Origin: Linepithema humile
Lineage: Eukaryota > Arthropoda > Insecta > Hymenoptera > Formicidae
NCBI RefSeq assembly: GCF_040581485.1
Contig: NC_090128.1
Location: 8,742,001-8,806,000, forward strand
Reading direction: 5' to 3'
Length of the DNA: 64,000 nucleotides
Position numbers and translations under genes: made by a program. Shown piece by piece: positions 1 to 11,100 of this stretch. Position 1 is the stretch's first letter, and every line of letters begins with the position of its first letter. The notes beneath the pieces were generated by a model. The model was not told where the DNA came from. It saw only the letters and a program-made list of their open reading frames with translations, and did not search any database.

Positions 1-1850
1 AAACTATCAAACTGTCAGAATAATCGAGATAATCAATCAGCGTCGCGGAAAAGATGCAACAATACTTTCGAAACTTTCGAGATTTCGATACATTCGAGTA
101 TCGATTTTTCATGCCTTTTTTAAAAATGGATGTGTATTTTGCTCTAAATACATTCAATTTTAACGTGTTTTATACGATTAAATTATAATTATTAATAAAA
201 TTTAAATAATTCTAATTTGATAAAAAGTCTAATACTTTATATTATTGAAATTTATGCGTTTTTATAAAGATATTTTATTTGTGAAAAGATATCTTGATTA
301 CAATCGTGTATTGTCGTATAAGAAAACATAAGAAAGTAGTATTGTTAAGAAAAGATAAACAAAAATAATTGATTAAACTAATTTTAGTTATTTTTTTACA
401 CCATCTATCTTTATAAATAAAAATTATTTCAACATGTCGATACAATTAAAAAACTATATTTCCAACATATATATTACTAGAAAATTCAAACTGAAGAGAG
501 CTTGAAATTGTGACCAAAACATATTTTTTATTATTTTTGTATATTAATAGTTAATAGAGATTTCTTCTTATGCTTTAACAACCGCGCTTCTAATTCTTAT
601 TATTGTTTGTCTCTGAAGAATCACACGTTAGATTATTAAAAAGTTTAACTACGAGATTAGTTATTGATTTACGAGATCGTAAGTCATCGTTGCAGACTCA
701 ATCCTGCGGTCGTAAAGCGACCGAATTACGACGGGCTTTTTCTTTTGCGCGTAAAAAGTATGTGGATCGTGTACGTTAAAGCAGTCGCTGTACATAGGCG
801 TTCTTTTTAATTAAAACTGCTAATCAAATCACAGTTACGCAGAGTCGCTTCGATCCATCGATGCACGCGGATGGGACGATAACGACGCCCCAGGGACGGT
901 CGGAATAAATCCGTGTTAACGCAATTACAACTCTCCCCCGAGATGCATGCCTGATTTATCTATGAAAATGCGGCAGAAGACGTCGCAATTGAATCATTTT
1001 TTGCAATAATATACTTCAGACACAGTGAACGCTATATAGCGTTACGACATTACAAAAATCTCTTAATTTTGCCAAGACTGCCAAACATTTGATGTATCAA
1101 TCACGCTAAAGTAAGACACGCACTTTAAACGGTAGCGATTTGCATGGAGCGGGTTGAACGAATTATCGCGCTCGAAGAACGTCCGCTTTTTGGTGTACCT
1201 CATCCTCGCCGCTGAGGACGAGGAGGGGTTCCGGGACAATAACGGCGCCCCGGGGACGACCGGGGTAACGCGATTACGCGGCGTGGCACTGGCACAGCGC
1301 GGCGCTACTCGAGCGGTTCGCCCGGCTTGATTTATCCGCGTAGCCGCGCGTTATTGCATTAGCGCCCCGACAGCGATGCCCGCCGTCCCCTAGTTCGCTC
1401 GCCGGCGACGAGCGCGAGAAGTCGGTCCGGCGTCCGTCCACCCACCCGTGAATCATCTCCGAGAGTTATGTCTTGCACACCGTTGCCAGGACGCGGCGAT
1501 CTATAATTTCGTCTCGCGGCTGGTCAGCGATCCTGGCGCGTCTTGGAGTTTCCTCGTATTCCCTTGCGGACTAATATCACTGGCAAGAGCTCTTTCGACC
1601 GAAATCTGCTCTTGGACGTGATATTCCGTTTATGTGTATGGTCGGTGATCCCGGCTTTTTCTCAAATCATTCGTGAATCAATATTGCTCGTATGAAGAAA
1701 AATTGACTGCGAAAACTACTGAAATCCTTGTCATGTAATTGGTCGCGTGAAAAGGATTTTTTCAGTAATGATCTTGATGCATTTCAATGTTTTCGATTTA
1801 TCTCGTCGATTAAAGAAAGTACTCGACATCGTTGAAAATGTCTGATCTTT
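1..1850. other. gene-poor flank with a GC-rich patch
   Basis: The first 650 bases are very AT-rich with no usable reading frame. From about 840 to 1640 the base composition becomes GC- and CpG-rich, as in hymenopteran promoter regions or conserved non-coding DNA. Two related GC-rich blocks (about 872-932 and 1231-1278) sit inside it. Open frames here are short and have no recognisable protein motif, so I call no gene. It could be a promoter or first non-coding exon of a gene outside the window. Confidence 0.5.
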
Positions 1851-1989
1851 CCCAGATAGCACATGTTCGTTTCAGAAACGTTTCACAAATATTTCTTCGA
1901 AACGTTTCTCATTGGTTAAAATGTCAATCCGAAAAACATTAAGAGAAACGTTATTTTTCCGACAAAAAATGTTTAAGAAACGATCAAAA

Positions 1990-3190
1990 AAACGTTTTTT
2001 TTTTTTCTTTTATCCACGCGCAAAAAAAATTATTTTTTCTCACAGAATTAATAAAATAATACATTTATATATAAATGTATTATTTACACAAATGTCTTTT
2101 AGATATCTAAAAGACATTTGTGCTGCTTGGTACACATATACATATATACACAGGATGTCATGTAACTGGTGGTACAAGCGAGAAGGTGGTGATTCTACCT
2201 GAAAAACTGAATCGAAAATATAGAATAAAATTTTTTCGCACGAGGTTTTGTTTCCGAGAAAAATGACTTAGAAAGTTTATCGAGTACGCGTGTACTTGAT
2301 CAAGTCTCAACTCAACAGATTTTACTGTAGATTATCTTGATGTTTGTAAATACCGTCGATGTTATTTTTTTTTTTTTTTTTTTTGTATCATTCGTACTCT
2401 TCTCTTACACTTATCGAATTGAGTTCTTAGTTTCTATTATACTGCCGATATGACTACATATAGCAATCGAAAGTATACGGACATGATTCGTGCGTTAGGT
2501 GCATGTAACGGCAATGCTTCGGCCGCAGTTAATTATTATAAAGACCGATATGTATACTGATATGTATTTATGTATTTGTAGTCGACTCGGTCGTCTACGG
2601 CTCTCAATAACGATCTGTTGCGTATGATAAGAGTCATCGATATAACTCACGATATAACTGATTATCGGAGAGTTGTTGCGGATCGGTCGAGCTATTCGGA
2701 TGTGTTTATTATGTACCTCGACAGGCCTTGTACGGGCCACTTCTGACGCTAGTGTATACGAAAAACTTGAAATATAGTCGTTGCTTCGAAGACGAACTGT
2801 GATTTTTCAATCAATCCGTTCTTATTTTGCTACATTTTTTTTTTTTTTTTTCTTTTTTTTCATACCGATATACTTTGTCATATTCTGTGCCCTCGTCATT
2901 CGATCCATTTAGTGTTTACGAACATGAATAGAGATAATCTACAGTGAAATCCGTTGAGTTAAGATTTGATCAAGCGTACTCGATAAACTTTCAAAGTCAT
3001 TTTTCTTGGAAACAAAACCTCGTATAAAAAAATTTTATTCTATATTTTTGATTCAGTTTTTCATGTAAAATCGCCATCTTCCCGCCAGTGTACCACCAGT
3101 TACATGACACCCTGTATATATATAAATGCATTATTTTCTTAACTCCGAGAAAAAAGCAAATTTTTTTCGCGGATAAAGGAAAAAACATTT
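1990..3190. repeat. long inverted-repeat (foldback-like) element
   Basis: Two arms match as reverse complements: about 2149-2353 on the left and 2912-3117 on the right, at roughly 85 percent identity by eye. Both contain the block CATGTAACTGGTGGTACA and an AT-rich block reading ATATAGAATAAAATTTTTT. Similarity continues outward on both sides (about 1990-2080 and 3121-3190), with extra palindromic DNA inserted in the left arm. The spacer (2354-2911) holds two T tracts and no convincing coding frame. This looks like a non-autonomous DNA transposon or foldback element. The arms resemble a sequence I believe is repeated in ant genomes, but that is memory, not a search. Confidence 0.7.
2059..2122. 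repeat. two adjacent perfect palindromes
   Basis: A 22-base perfect palindrome at 2059-2080 is followed after six bases by a 36-base perfect palindrome at 2087-2122, centred on AGATATCT. Both lie inside the left arm of the long inverted repeat, in a stretch the right arm lacks. They could extrude as cruciforms or be the footprint of another small element. Confidence 0.8.
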
Positions 3191-5370
3191 TTTTTCTTTT
3201 ATTCATGAAAATATATATATATATATATATATTCATATAAATGCAATAGTTAATATATTTTCTGCAATGTTACAATAAAATGTTACAATAAAATATCACA
3301 AATATAGTATTTAATTAATCACAATGACATAGTAAATTGATATAGTATATATTGATATATAAATATCAATATATCATAATATCAATATCATAAATATAGT
3401 AAAATATAATATTTTAAAAAAATTCTTATGCTAAATCATTTTTATTAATTAAATTTATAATTATGTAACTTTTATTACATTAAATTCTTAAAAAAACATT
3501 TGAACAACATTATACTAAAGAAAAATATATGAAAAAAATTAAGACACAAATAAAATTTAAAAAAATTTTTTTATTATTTCTGTAAAAATTAAAAATTTTT
3601 TTAAAATGTGGGAAAAACGTTTCTTATTGATGCTTAACGTTAAAAAACATTAGATACATATAGAGTACATACTCGAAAGGATTTCTTCTTTTGTATCGAT
3701 AACGTACGGAAGGATCAGTGGCCGGCGAAGCCGGCGAATAAAGTCTTTTGTTTAATGGTGAATTGTTTAATGGTATCCTATTGCTCTCTCCTTCAATAAA
3801 TCCTGACAAATCACCGTCACTCAGTGGCAAACTGTCTTTGAATAAACTAGCGAGAGATTTACCATTATATATAGGAAACGTATATGAAACGCACATGTGC
3901 TACCTAGGATTGTTGATAAATTGAATTTTAATCAGATATTGGGATATTAAAATTTTTGGGAATTTTGCATTTAATTGTTGAATTTCAGTTAGACAATTTC
4001 TTTCTTTTAGACAATTTATGTGGTGTAATAGAAAGATGAATTTTAAAGATGGATTATTAATATTTTAAAGTGGAATTATCAAATTATCGAAGATCATTGA
4101 CATTGCAATGATGTGCAATTCGGACAGACAGAAACAGAATTAACAGTAATCCACGGCAATTTTGTGCTCGAATAACAGTGAAAATAATGACGCCCTACCT
4201 CATCCACAGGCAGGAAGATAATAATAAAAGTCGGAAGGCCAGGGCCAAGGACCGTATTCGCCCATTTCACTCCCGTGACGGTTTCAGGAATAAAATAGAA
4301 CCCTCTCGTATCCCAGGGATAATTCGGAGGGTGCCGAGGGAAGGACCTTTCTCTCTTTCTCCTCCCTCCCCCTCCTCTCTTTCTCTCTCTCTCTCTCTGC
4401 CTTTCTCCCTTTATCCCACTCATTTTAATCCGAGTTTTAAGAAGTTTTTCCTATTGCTCGTAAATTGGCCGTCGTTTGTCTGGCCGGGATCACGTGGGGT
4501 CGGCAAGGGGTGGAAACCACCCCCGGGATATTCTCCCCACTACAACGCGGATTCTGTTGTTCGCACATTGCGCATTCGTGGCTCGCAAGTGGGGGAGGAA
4601 GAGGTGGAAACTCGTAACTGCGATATAATGTCCCGCGAAAACCAGCTACCATCATCAATTATCTCCGCCCCCTCGTCCCCGCAGACGGGATGAAACGGGG
4701 AATAATCGGGAATGCGCGAGGGAGGGTGACTCGTTGAGATTTCTCGGAGATGTTACGGAATCCGAGATGTCGCGATAAAATATGATATACACTTGATGTT
4801 ATTATCAAAGTTATTGAAATATAACAAATATGTGATTAATTATCTTAAACTTGCTCCGCCGATGCTGGTCGGCCTCTTCTCCTGCTCTCAGTCTGTATGA
4901 TACATAAATATATCCATATTATTGTATATATTAATATATGGAATGATATTGTGTGATATCAAAACTACTTACTTTTAAAAATAATTTTAAAAATCGGATT
5001 TTTTGAGAAAACACTAACAATTACCGAGAAATTTATAAGTAAAAGTTAAATTATCCACTTTGAAAGTCACAAGTTACTCATTTTATACTTCAACGACATT
5101 TTATCAAGTTGACAAGAATTAATTTTCCATATCATATACTGGTTTACCAAGAAATATTATAGATTACAAATTTATGGAGTAATCACACGGTGATGCTTAA
5201 TTTATAAAAAGATAGACCGATGAATTTATTGAAAAGAATCAAAAATACAATGACGAAAATGGAGCACACAATAGAATTCAATAGTAAGACTAGAAAATGA
5301 TAATTTTTAATTTAAATCTGTAAACTATTGCGACTAACTTGTATGAACAAATAGTATGTATTTAATGTAA
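3191..5370. other. intergenic DNA, no gene supported
   Basis: 3191-3620 is AT-rich with an (AT)n tract near 3212-3232. A minus-strand open frame at 3624-3896 contains a GC palindrome (GCCGGCGAAGCCGGC near 3721) but no family I recognise. 4090-4760 is GC-richer with a CT-rich tract near 4355-4400 and no convincing coding pattern; it may be conserved regulatory DNA. 4760-5370 is AT-rich and featureless. Confidence 0.4.
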
Positions 5371-5375
5371 TTTAA

Positions 5376-5420
5376 CACACTGAAGATGACCACATGTCGA
5401 ATGGTCGAAACGTATGTGTG
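5376..5420 (+). ncRNA. hammerhead-like hairpin at a retroelement end
   Basis: CTGAAGA (5380-5386) and GAAA (5407-5410) flank a small stem, GACC (5388-5391) with GGTC (5403-5406), and CACAC (5376-5380) can pair with GTGTG (5416-5420). A CTGANGA, stem, GAAA arrangement is the conserved core of hammerhead ribozymes, which are known in Penelope-like elements. The unpaired T at the base of stem II and the absence of an obvious cleavage triplet make activity doubtful. It is probably a remnant. Confidence 0.35.
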
Positions 5421-5479
5421 GATACAATATTATTAATAAATGGAAAAGAAGCAATTGCCACCCAGCTCGGTTCGTATTA

Positions 5480-5772
5480 GCTTTTATTTTATAGTATTAT
5501 CGAGAAATTTATGACAAACCTAAACCTAAACGCACTCCACCTTATTAATAGTTTTGATGTGCGATGTATTAATAGTTATACGACGCAATCGATTAACATT
5601 TATTATTTGTCCACAATATTTGCACTTAAAGTCACCGAATGGTGTACAATGATCCCATGCACTTTGCTATATAATTTTATCAGTTTTTTTGTGCATTTCT
5701 AAATATCTGATGAATTTTCCAATATTATTATACGTGTATTCTCTTAAACAATATTTACACTTAGCATTTTTT
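5480..5772 (-). pseudogene. degenerate BED-type zinc finger fragment
   Basis: Reverse-strand translation gives two zinc-finger starts, KCKYCLREY and, after one stop, GDFKCKYCGQ preceded by AWDH and followed by NTSHIKT. A W-x-x-F/H, C-x2-C, L...H pattern is typical of BED fingers found in hAT-type transposases and domesticated derivatives. The frame carries stops and one expected histidine is not in register, so this is a dead fragment. It directly abuts a broken LINE fragment, implying nested insertion. Confidence 0.5.
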
Positions 5773-6470
5773 ATCATTCAGGGTTTTTCCGGGTTTAGGT
5801 ATCATTATTACTTCCGCCATTTTCCATTGCTTTACGGATTTTTTTATGAATCTATTCACGTCTGTTTCTTATTTCCGACTATGAAAACAATTTTGTGCAA
5901 TACTTGCGCTGAAACTGGTTTCGCATATTACATTCGTATTTTAAATATCGCGTTAGATTGTCCTTGCGCGAGTATATTTTTTTTCGCATATCGTGTATAT
6001 GTGTTTGTTACCTGTAAAAAAATTTAAATTAAAAATTATAAATTTCGACGAAAAATTGAATTGTAGTAGTTGGACAAGCGCTTTCTCAGGTAATTGTTTA
6101 AGCGCGCGCAGCTGTCCCGTGATAAAGTCGTATCTGAGGGCTTTTCTGGCACTTAAATTGTTATTTATCTCCTTCCTAAGCTCTTTGAGTAAGCCGTCTT
6201 TCTGTCTTCATTAGCCGTTTAGGGAAGGATTGAAAAGTTTCCGTCAAATGATCCGCAAACAATTCCACTTTTTCTTTATCGTTCCGAGCCCAGGTTCCAT
6301 TGTCTTTTCGAATGGGCGGGAAATATATTTTAGGTCTTCTGAGTTCTTGCTTAAGCGAATAGTCTGTATTTTTGTCAGCGGATAATCTTTGTAGATACAT
6401 ACCGTCCGATTCTTTACTTCTTTGATTAGTTCTTTGAGCTTGTTGCTCAGTCGGGGGGGGTTCAATTTCT
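5773..6470 (-). mobile_element. Jockey-clade LINE fragment, inactive
   Basis: The minus strand encodes, in more than one frame, pieces characteristic of Jockey-like non-LTR retrotransposons. They are the linker before the reverse transcriptase (FPPIRKDNGTWARNDKEK then ELFADHLTETF), a degraded YDFITGQ block, and the first reverse-transcriptase block WKMAEVIMIPKPGKTLND (5773-5826). Similarity stops abruptly after that block. Frame changes between 6176-6400 and 6244-6465 show it is decayed. Neither the catalytic FADD region nor the endonuclease is present. I infer a 5'- and 3'-truncated copy later interrupted by other elements. Confidence 0.8.
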
Positions 6471-6559
6471 TTTTATCCTGTGACGAGCGACTTCGCTGCT
6501 ATTTTTTACGAATTTTGCACTTTTCATTCTTTGAGGTCTTCGGCCTTCTATTTTTCCAC

Positions 6560-7842
6560 ACTGAAAAAAGGATTTAGTAGTAGATACTAGGATTTAATAA
6601 CAATTACTAAATGATTTGGGTAAATAGTGCTAAGTAAATGCTTGGTAACAATTACAAAAAGAATTAATTGAGTGATTGATACGACTTGGTTAATATTGGC
6701 AAAGTTTGATGATTATTAACAAATAATGATAAATATATATATAATCAAAGATTTTGATAAGTATAAACAGATTATTTTTTAATAATTATCGAAGTGTTTA
6801 GTAAATATTATCAAACTATGTGTGATAATTATAACGAAACGATTTGTAAATATAAACGAATTGTTCAGTAATAATTACCAAATTATTTGACATTTATCAT
6901 AAAATCATGTGATAACTATAACTAAATGATTTAGTAAGTATTAACAAATTTTTTAGTAATAGTTATTGAATTATATATTAGATATCACCATATTATTTGA
7001 ATATAAAATATTCAAATTTAGTAATATTATGCGTATATATGTACGCGCGTATGTTTGTGATATCAATTGATTTGTAGATTAGATGCACAGATTATAGAAA
7101 GTCACTTTGAGAAAAAAATAATAAGCTATACATATCTTTTAGTATATCAATAAAATCTTTAAGTCCCCAAAGCGAGAGAAGAGTTTCTAATTCACTCATA
7201 TTTTTTACTTATGAATTTCAATAGTTCAATAGTTAATTGAAGCCGCTTTACGTCTTCACGCCGGCAGAATGACCGAATTTTATGACGCACTTTTGCGTTC
7301 ACAATCAGATCGCTACGAGAGATCGATACGCAGAGCATGTACGAACTGGTGATACCGATTCCGGTAGCATACAGTAGCATGTTGAAGAAATTTTGAACGC
7401 GTTTCGATACGCTTGTATGTGGCACGGAAGCCACATACAAGCGTATCGAAACAAATGTGTTCAAAATAAATGCGACTCAACATGATGTTGCGCATAAAGC
7501 ACAGGAACATGATAAACTGATAGATTTCGTAAAGAATAATCTCTGATTTAGTAATACTTACCAAATAATGTAGTAACTGTCAGCAAATCAATCAGATAAT
7601 GCTTTCAAGACAATTTAGTATTAATTATCAAATTGTTTGCTGCTTATCATCTTTTCGATAATAAATACTATGTAATTTAGTTAGCTCGACTAAACGCAAA
7701 ATTTGTTCTTTTAAAATATTTGTAATTATTATCAAATATTGTGTTATTATTATTATAATTAATAATAACAACCAAATAATTTTAAAACATGCATTACTAA
7801 ATGCATCTCACAAGTTTACCTAGAATTTTTTTTTTAGTGTAT
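6560..7842. mobile_element. putative CACTG/CACTA-ended non-autonomous element
   Basis: The segment begins CACTGAAAAAAGG and ends with the complement of CACTAAAAAAAAAA. Both flanking zones (6575-7010 and 7540-7800) are filled with a degenerate repeated motif close to TTTAGTAATAATTACCAAAT. Terminal CACTG/CACTA plus subterminal short repeats fits CACTA-like or Chapaev-like DNA transposons. I could not find a clean target-site duplication, and the interior has no transposase frame. The boundaries are therefore estimates. Confidence 0.45.
7401..7452. repeat. perfect 23-bp inverted repeat with 6-base loop
   Basis: The arms 7401-7423 and 7430-7452 are exact reverse complements separated by ACGGAA. 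Past four extra bases on the right side, pairing resumes (TTTTGAACGC against GTGTTCAAAA), so the imperfect stem is longer still. It lies within the 6560-7842 repeat. It could fold into a long RNA hairpin if transcribed. Confidence 0.9.
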
Positions 7843-8092
7843 AAATGAATCTACATTCAACATTACATTACACATTTACATGTCTTCTTTTCTTAATTGG
7901 CTCCAGAAGGGCAGGGCTCTCACCATACGACCATATGTTTCAACAGGTTTAAGTGAATACCTTATGCGATGTTTTAAACGGCACTCCTGACGCGTAACTT
8001 TGTCATTCGCACAAACTAAAACTAACTTTCTATTTGCTCCAAATTTTTTCTTCTAATTCTTTATGTTTTTCTATATGCTTTTCATTCTATTA

Positions 8093-8125
8093 GATTGGTG
8101 CAAAAATAATTGCAGTTTTTGTTGT
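8093..8125 (+). mobile_element. solo mariner terminal inverted repeat
   Basis: After a TA dinucleotide the sequence TTAGATTGGTGCAAAAATAA followed by TTGCAGTTTTTG matches the well-known terminal repeat of irritans/Hsmar1-type mariner elements almost base for base. I found no inverted partner or transposase frame nearby. It is a truncated copy or a solo end. Confidence 0.75.
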
Positions 8126-11100
8126 TTTAAACTTTGATGTTTATTTTAGAATAAACTTTTATTTAATTATGTTCATGTGATATACCATTTTTGAATGTTT
8201 AGAATGAGAAAAATGAACTTGTCAGGAGTATAATGCTTTTAATATTAGTAGTCTTGTCTTATCGAGTCCCTAAATCGTTCTGCTGTGACTTCGTCAGTTT
8301 CTTCTCTCAGCGCGTTCTCTCTCGAGGTTGACGTATCCTGCCATGTGGCCCAATCAGCTGTTTGAACGCTTTCGAGCCTTACCTGACATACGAAATAAAA
8401 CAAGACACGGCTCGGACCTCACGTATAATGCTTTCGCGTAAAATAATTTATATTTAAAAAAATAATTGTTACAAGCATTGAAGTTTTTATTCATCTTTAA
8501 AGCAAATTTTTAATAAAAGTTATGTAATTAATAATAACATCTTTGAACTTCTAAAAATATTTGAAATAATAATCAAAATTAAATTTAAAATTTAACATTA
8601 TTATGGAGGAAGCAAAGCGGCAAAGTCGTCCATGCATCCGGTCGCAACCGCGGCGCTTTCCTTGACTTGGACCTCATCAGGGCGTCCTCGCGACCTCAGT
8701 CCTTCGTCCTTAGATAACTACAAAAATTTATGATCTGTGATAATTAAGAGTTTTTGTTGCATGGTTTAAAAATTATCATTGGAAGTTGTAGGTAACGCAA
8801 GCCTGATCGGATCATCGGCGAAAAATTTACGGCAATAGATCAGTCCTGCAATTCAGACAACGCGATTGAGCAAAGAGAGAGAGAAAGAGAAAAAAAAGGA
8901 AGGGAGGGATGGATGTTGTGCGAGATTTGGAAATAATTCAGTCTCGCGCACACACTGACTGGCGGGCCAAGGGGCCGCTTGCTTCGGTCGCTTCTCCTTC
9001 CGGCCCCCGCGTGCCTTAATCTAATCCAAGGATAATCTAAAATTCATGACACACATAACTGCCAGGCGATGATATATCTGGCGGGGGTGTAAAGGCAGCG
9101 TCTTCTCCGTTCCACCGCCATGCCCTCTTACCATCCTCCCCTCACTATCCTCGGTTCGCCTCGGCGGGCACCTAGCAGCAATCACTGACATTATTATTTA
9201 ATGCGACGCGCGTGGCGGCGTATACGCCGACCAACTAGCCGTAAATCGCAATATAGAGACCAGCTACTGGATGCTGTTTATCTCGCGAGAGAAGAATTAC
9301 TAACTCGATCGCCGCCAGTCGATCTTGCTTCTCCAACATCCGGAGATACATCAAATTACACAGGCGTCAGTTTTAGATCATCAGATTATTTCTGATATTC
9401 AGTTTAACGTGCATATTTTTTAGATACGATTATATTTATATTTAAAGATTTTTGCATGGACTAACGACATAAGTTGTAAAATCAGTGTAAAACTATATTA
9501 CAAATTATGGAGTTCTTGTACGTGATTTTTTAAATACTATATTTATTTATATTTATCCTCACCTGGTGATGGCCGAGTTATTTGGGACCCAAGCGCCGAA
9601 CGTTTGCAGCGATTAATAGACTAATGTTTCTGCAGTCAATATACACGTAGTATTGCGCAAGATTTCGAAAAGAAAAGACGTGTCTTAATCCAAAAGTGTT
9701 ATATAATTTCTACAATGGGAATAAAAAATCGGAATGGGTCATAAAGGATTCGATCACCGCCGTCCAAAGATTAATATATTTTATTTAAAATTTAATTCCT
9801 CAATTTTATAAGTTTATCGTGTTACTCTTTGCATTACCGCAAAGACGTGTGAAATAGATCCTAATCATTTTTTACAATTACATGTCGTTTTCAGATTTGA
9901 CTAAAAGCTCAATCTTGAACATAGTATATCCACTTAAGAACTTCACTGTACCTACGAAATGAATCGCTTCGCGCACGATTATTCGTGTACTTCTCCCGAT
10001 ACCTCGTTCGAGCCTGAGATGGAAGCCGATAATCCGGAAATGCAGTCCTTTACCAGATAGGGTGAGATGCACGCAAATAGACCGAGAGTAGTCACGCGTC
10101 GGCGATAAGAGAGAGAGAGTGTGTGTGTGCAACGATAAAGAAAGAGGGGAGCGGGTGCGAGCGAAAAAGTGGAAGAAACGAGGAGCTAAACGCGAGTTTC
10201 CGCCCCTCTGGGCAGATCCGATACGGAATCAATTCGCGTAATAGTTTCGTGGGGTGGAAGGGAAAGAAAGAGAGAGAGAAAGAGGTGGTCCGGATGGTTA
10301 AATCGACTGGCGGTCGCAGGGGTGGGTTAACTGAAGCGAGAGCTCGGATACGGGCCATTACCACACCTGTCCCTCAACTTCGACTTCGCAGGAGGCGAGC
10401 CCAGCAAGCTCTAATGAAGAGAAGCAATCACTTAAACCGATCCGTTACATACCCGGTGTGCCCTGGGGCGATACAGTTTTATTTGCGCGGCGCCGATACG
10501 CTTTTACGGTTCACTCGGGGGAGTGCTCGTCGGCGACGAGATGCGAGCGAACGGGACAACAGAGCGTGTCCCGTGTTTGCCGACCCGAATCGCTCCTCCG
10601 GGACAGCCTGGATCATTTGTAATGCGAGATCGTTAACTGTTCGATGATTCGCGAATCGGAAAGAATGTTGGAATGTTGAGACTCTTTCGTTCTCTCTCCG
10701 AGATATCGAATTTGAAGGAACTGTGATAACAAAGACGCACCAGTGAATGAAATCCGTTAAAAGAGACAATTGTAAAATTAGTTTATAACTGTAATATGTG
10801 AAGGAATTGGGTTCGACAGTTTTATTTTGTGTCAAATTAATAGTCGACTCATTATTTGAAATTATTATATATACGAATATCAATATAACTCGTTACTTAC
10901 CGTTCACATCTGAAAAATTATATCACTTTTATTACAGGTGAATTCTAAATCAAAGCAAATGTAACGATACGTATTTTTATCACGTAACTCAAAAAGAAAT
11001 GTTATGTATTTTGAATGAGAGATGCGAAAAATTAACTACGAAATAAGATAGAAAAAAAAACAGATAAATAATGAAAGTATTACGGATCTTCATACAAAAT

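Noticed and set aside
3624..3896. 90-codon minus-strand frame
   Set aside because: Reasonable amino-acid composition but no recognised family; it overlaps a GC palindrome and lies among repeats.
4178..4693. 171-codon plus-strand frame with a SPPSPSSLSLSLS stretch
   Set aside because: The Ser/Leu run is the translation of a CT microsatellite; no domain, splice context or conserved motif.
9201..9395. 64-codon frame MRRAWRRIRRPTSRK...
   Set aside because: Arg-rich, no motif, no supporting neighbours; possible chance frame.
10092..10883. Several 80-174 codon frames near 10.1-10.9 kb
   Set aside because: Arg/Ser-rich frames on both strands of CpG-rich DNA with no domain; more likely promoter-type DNA than coding.
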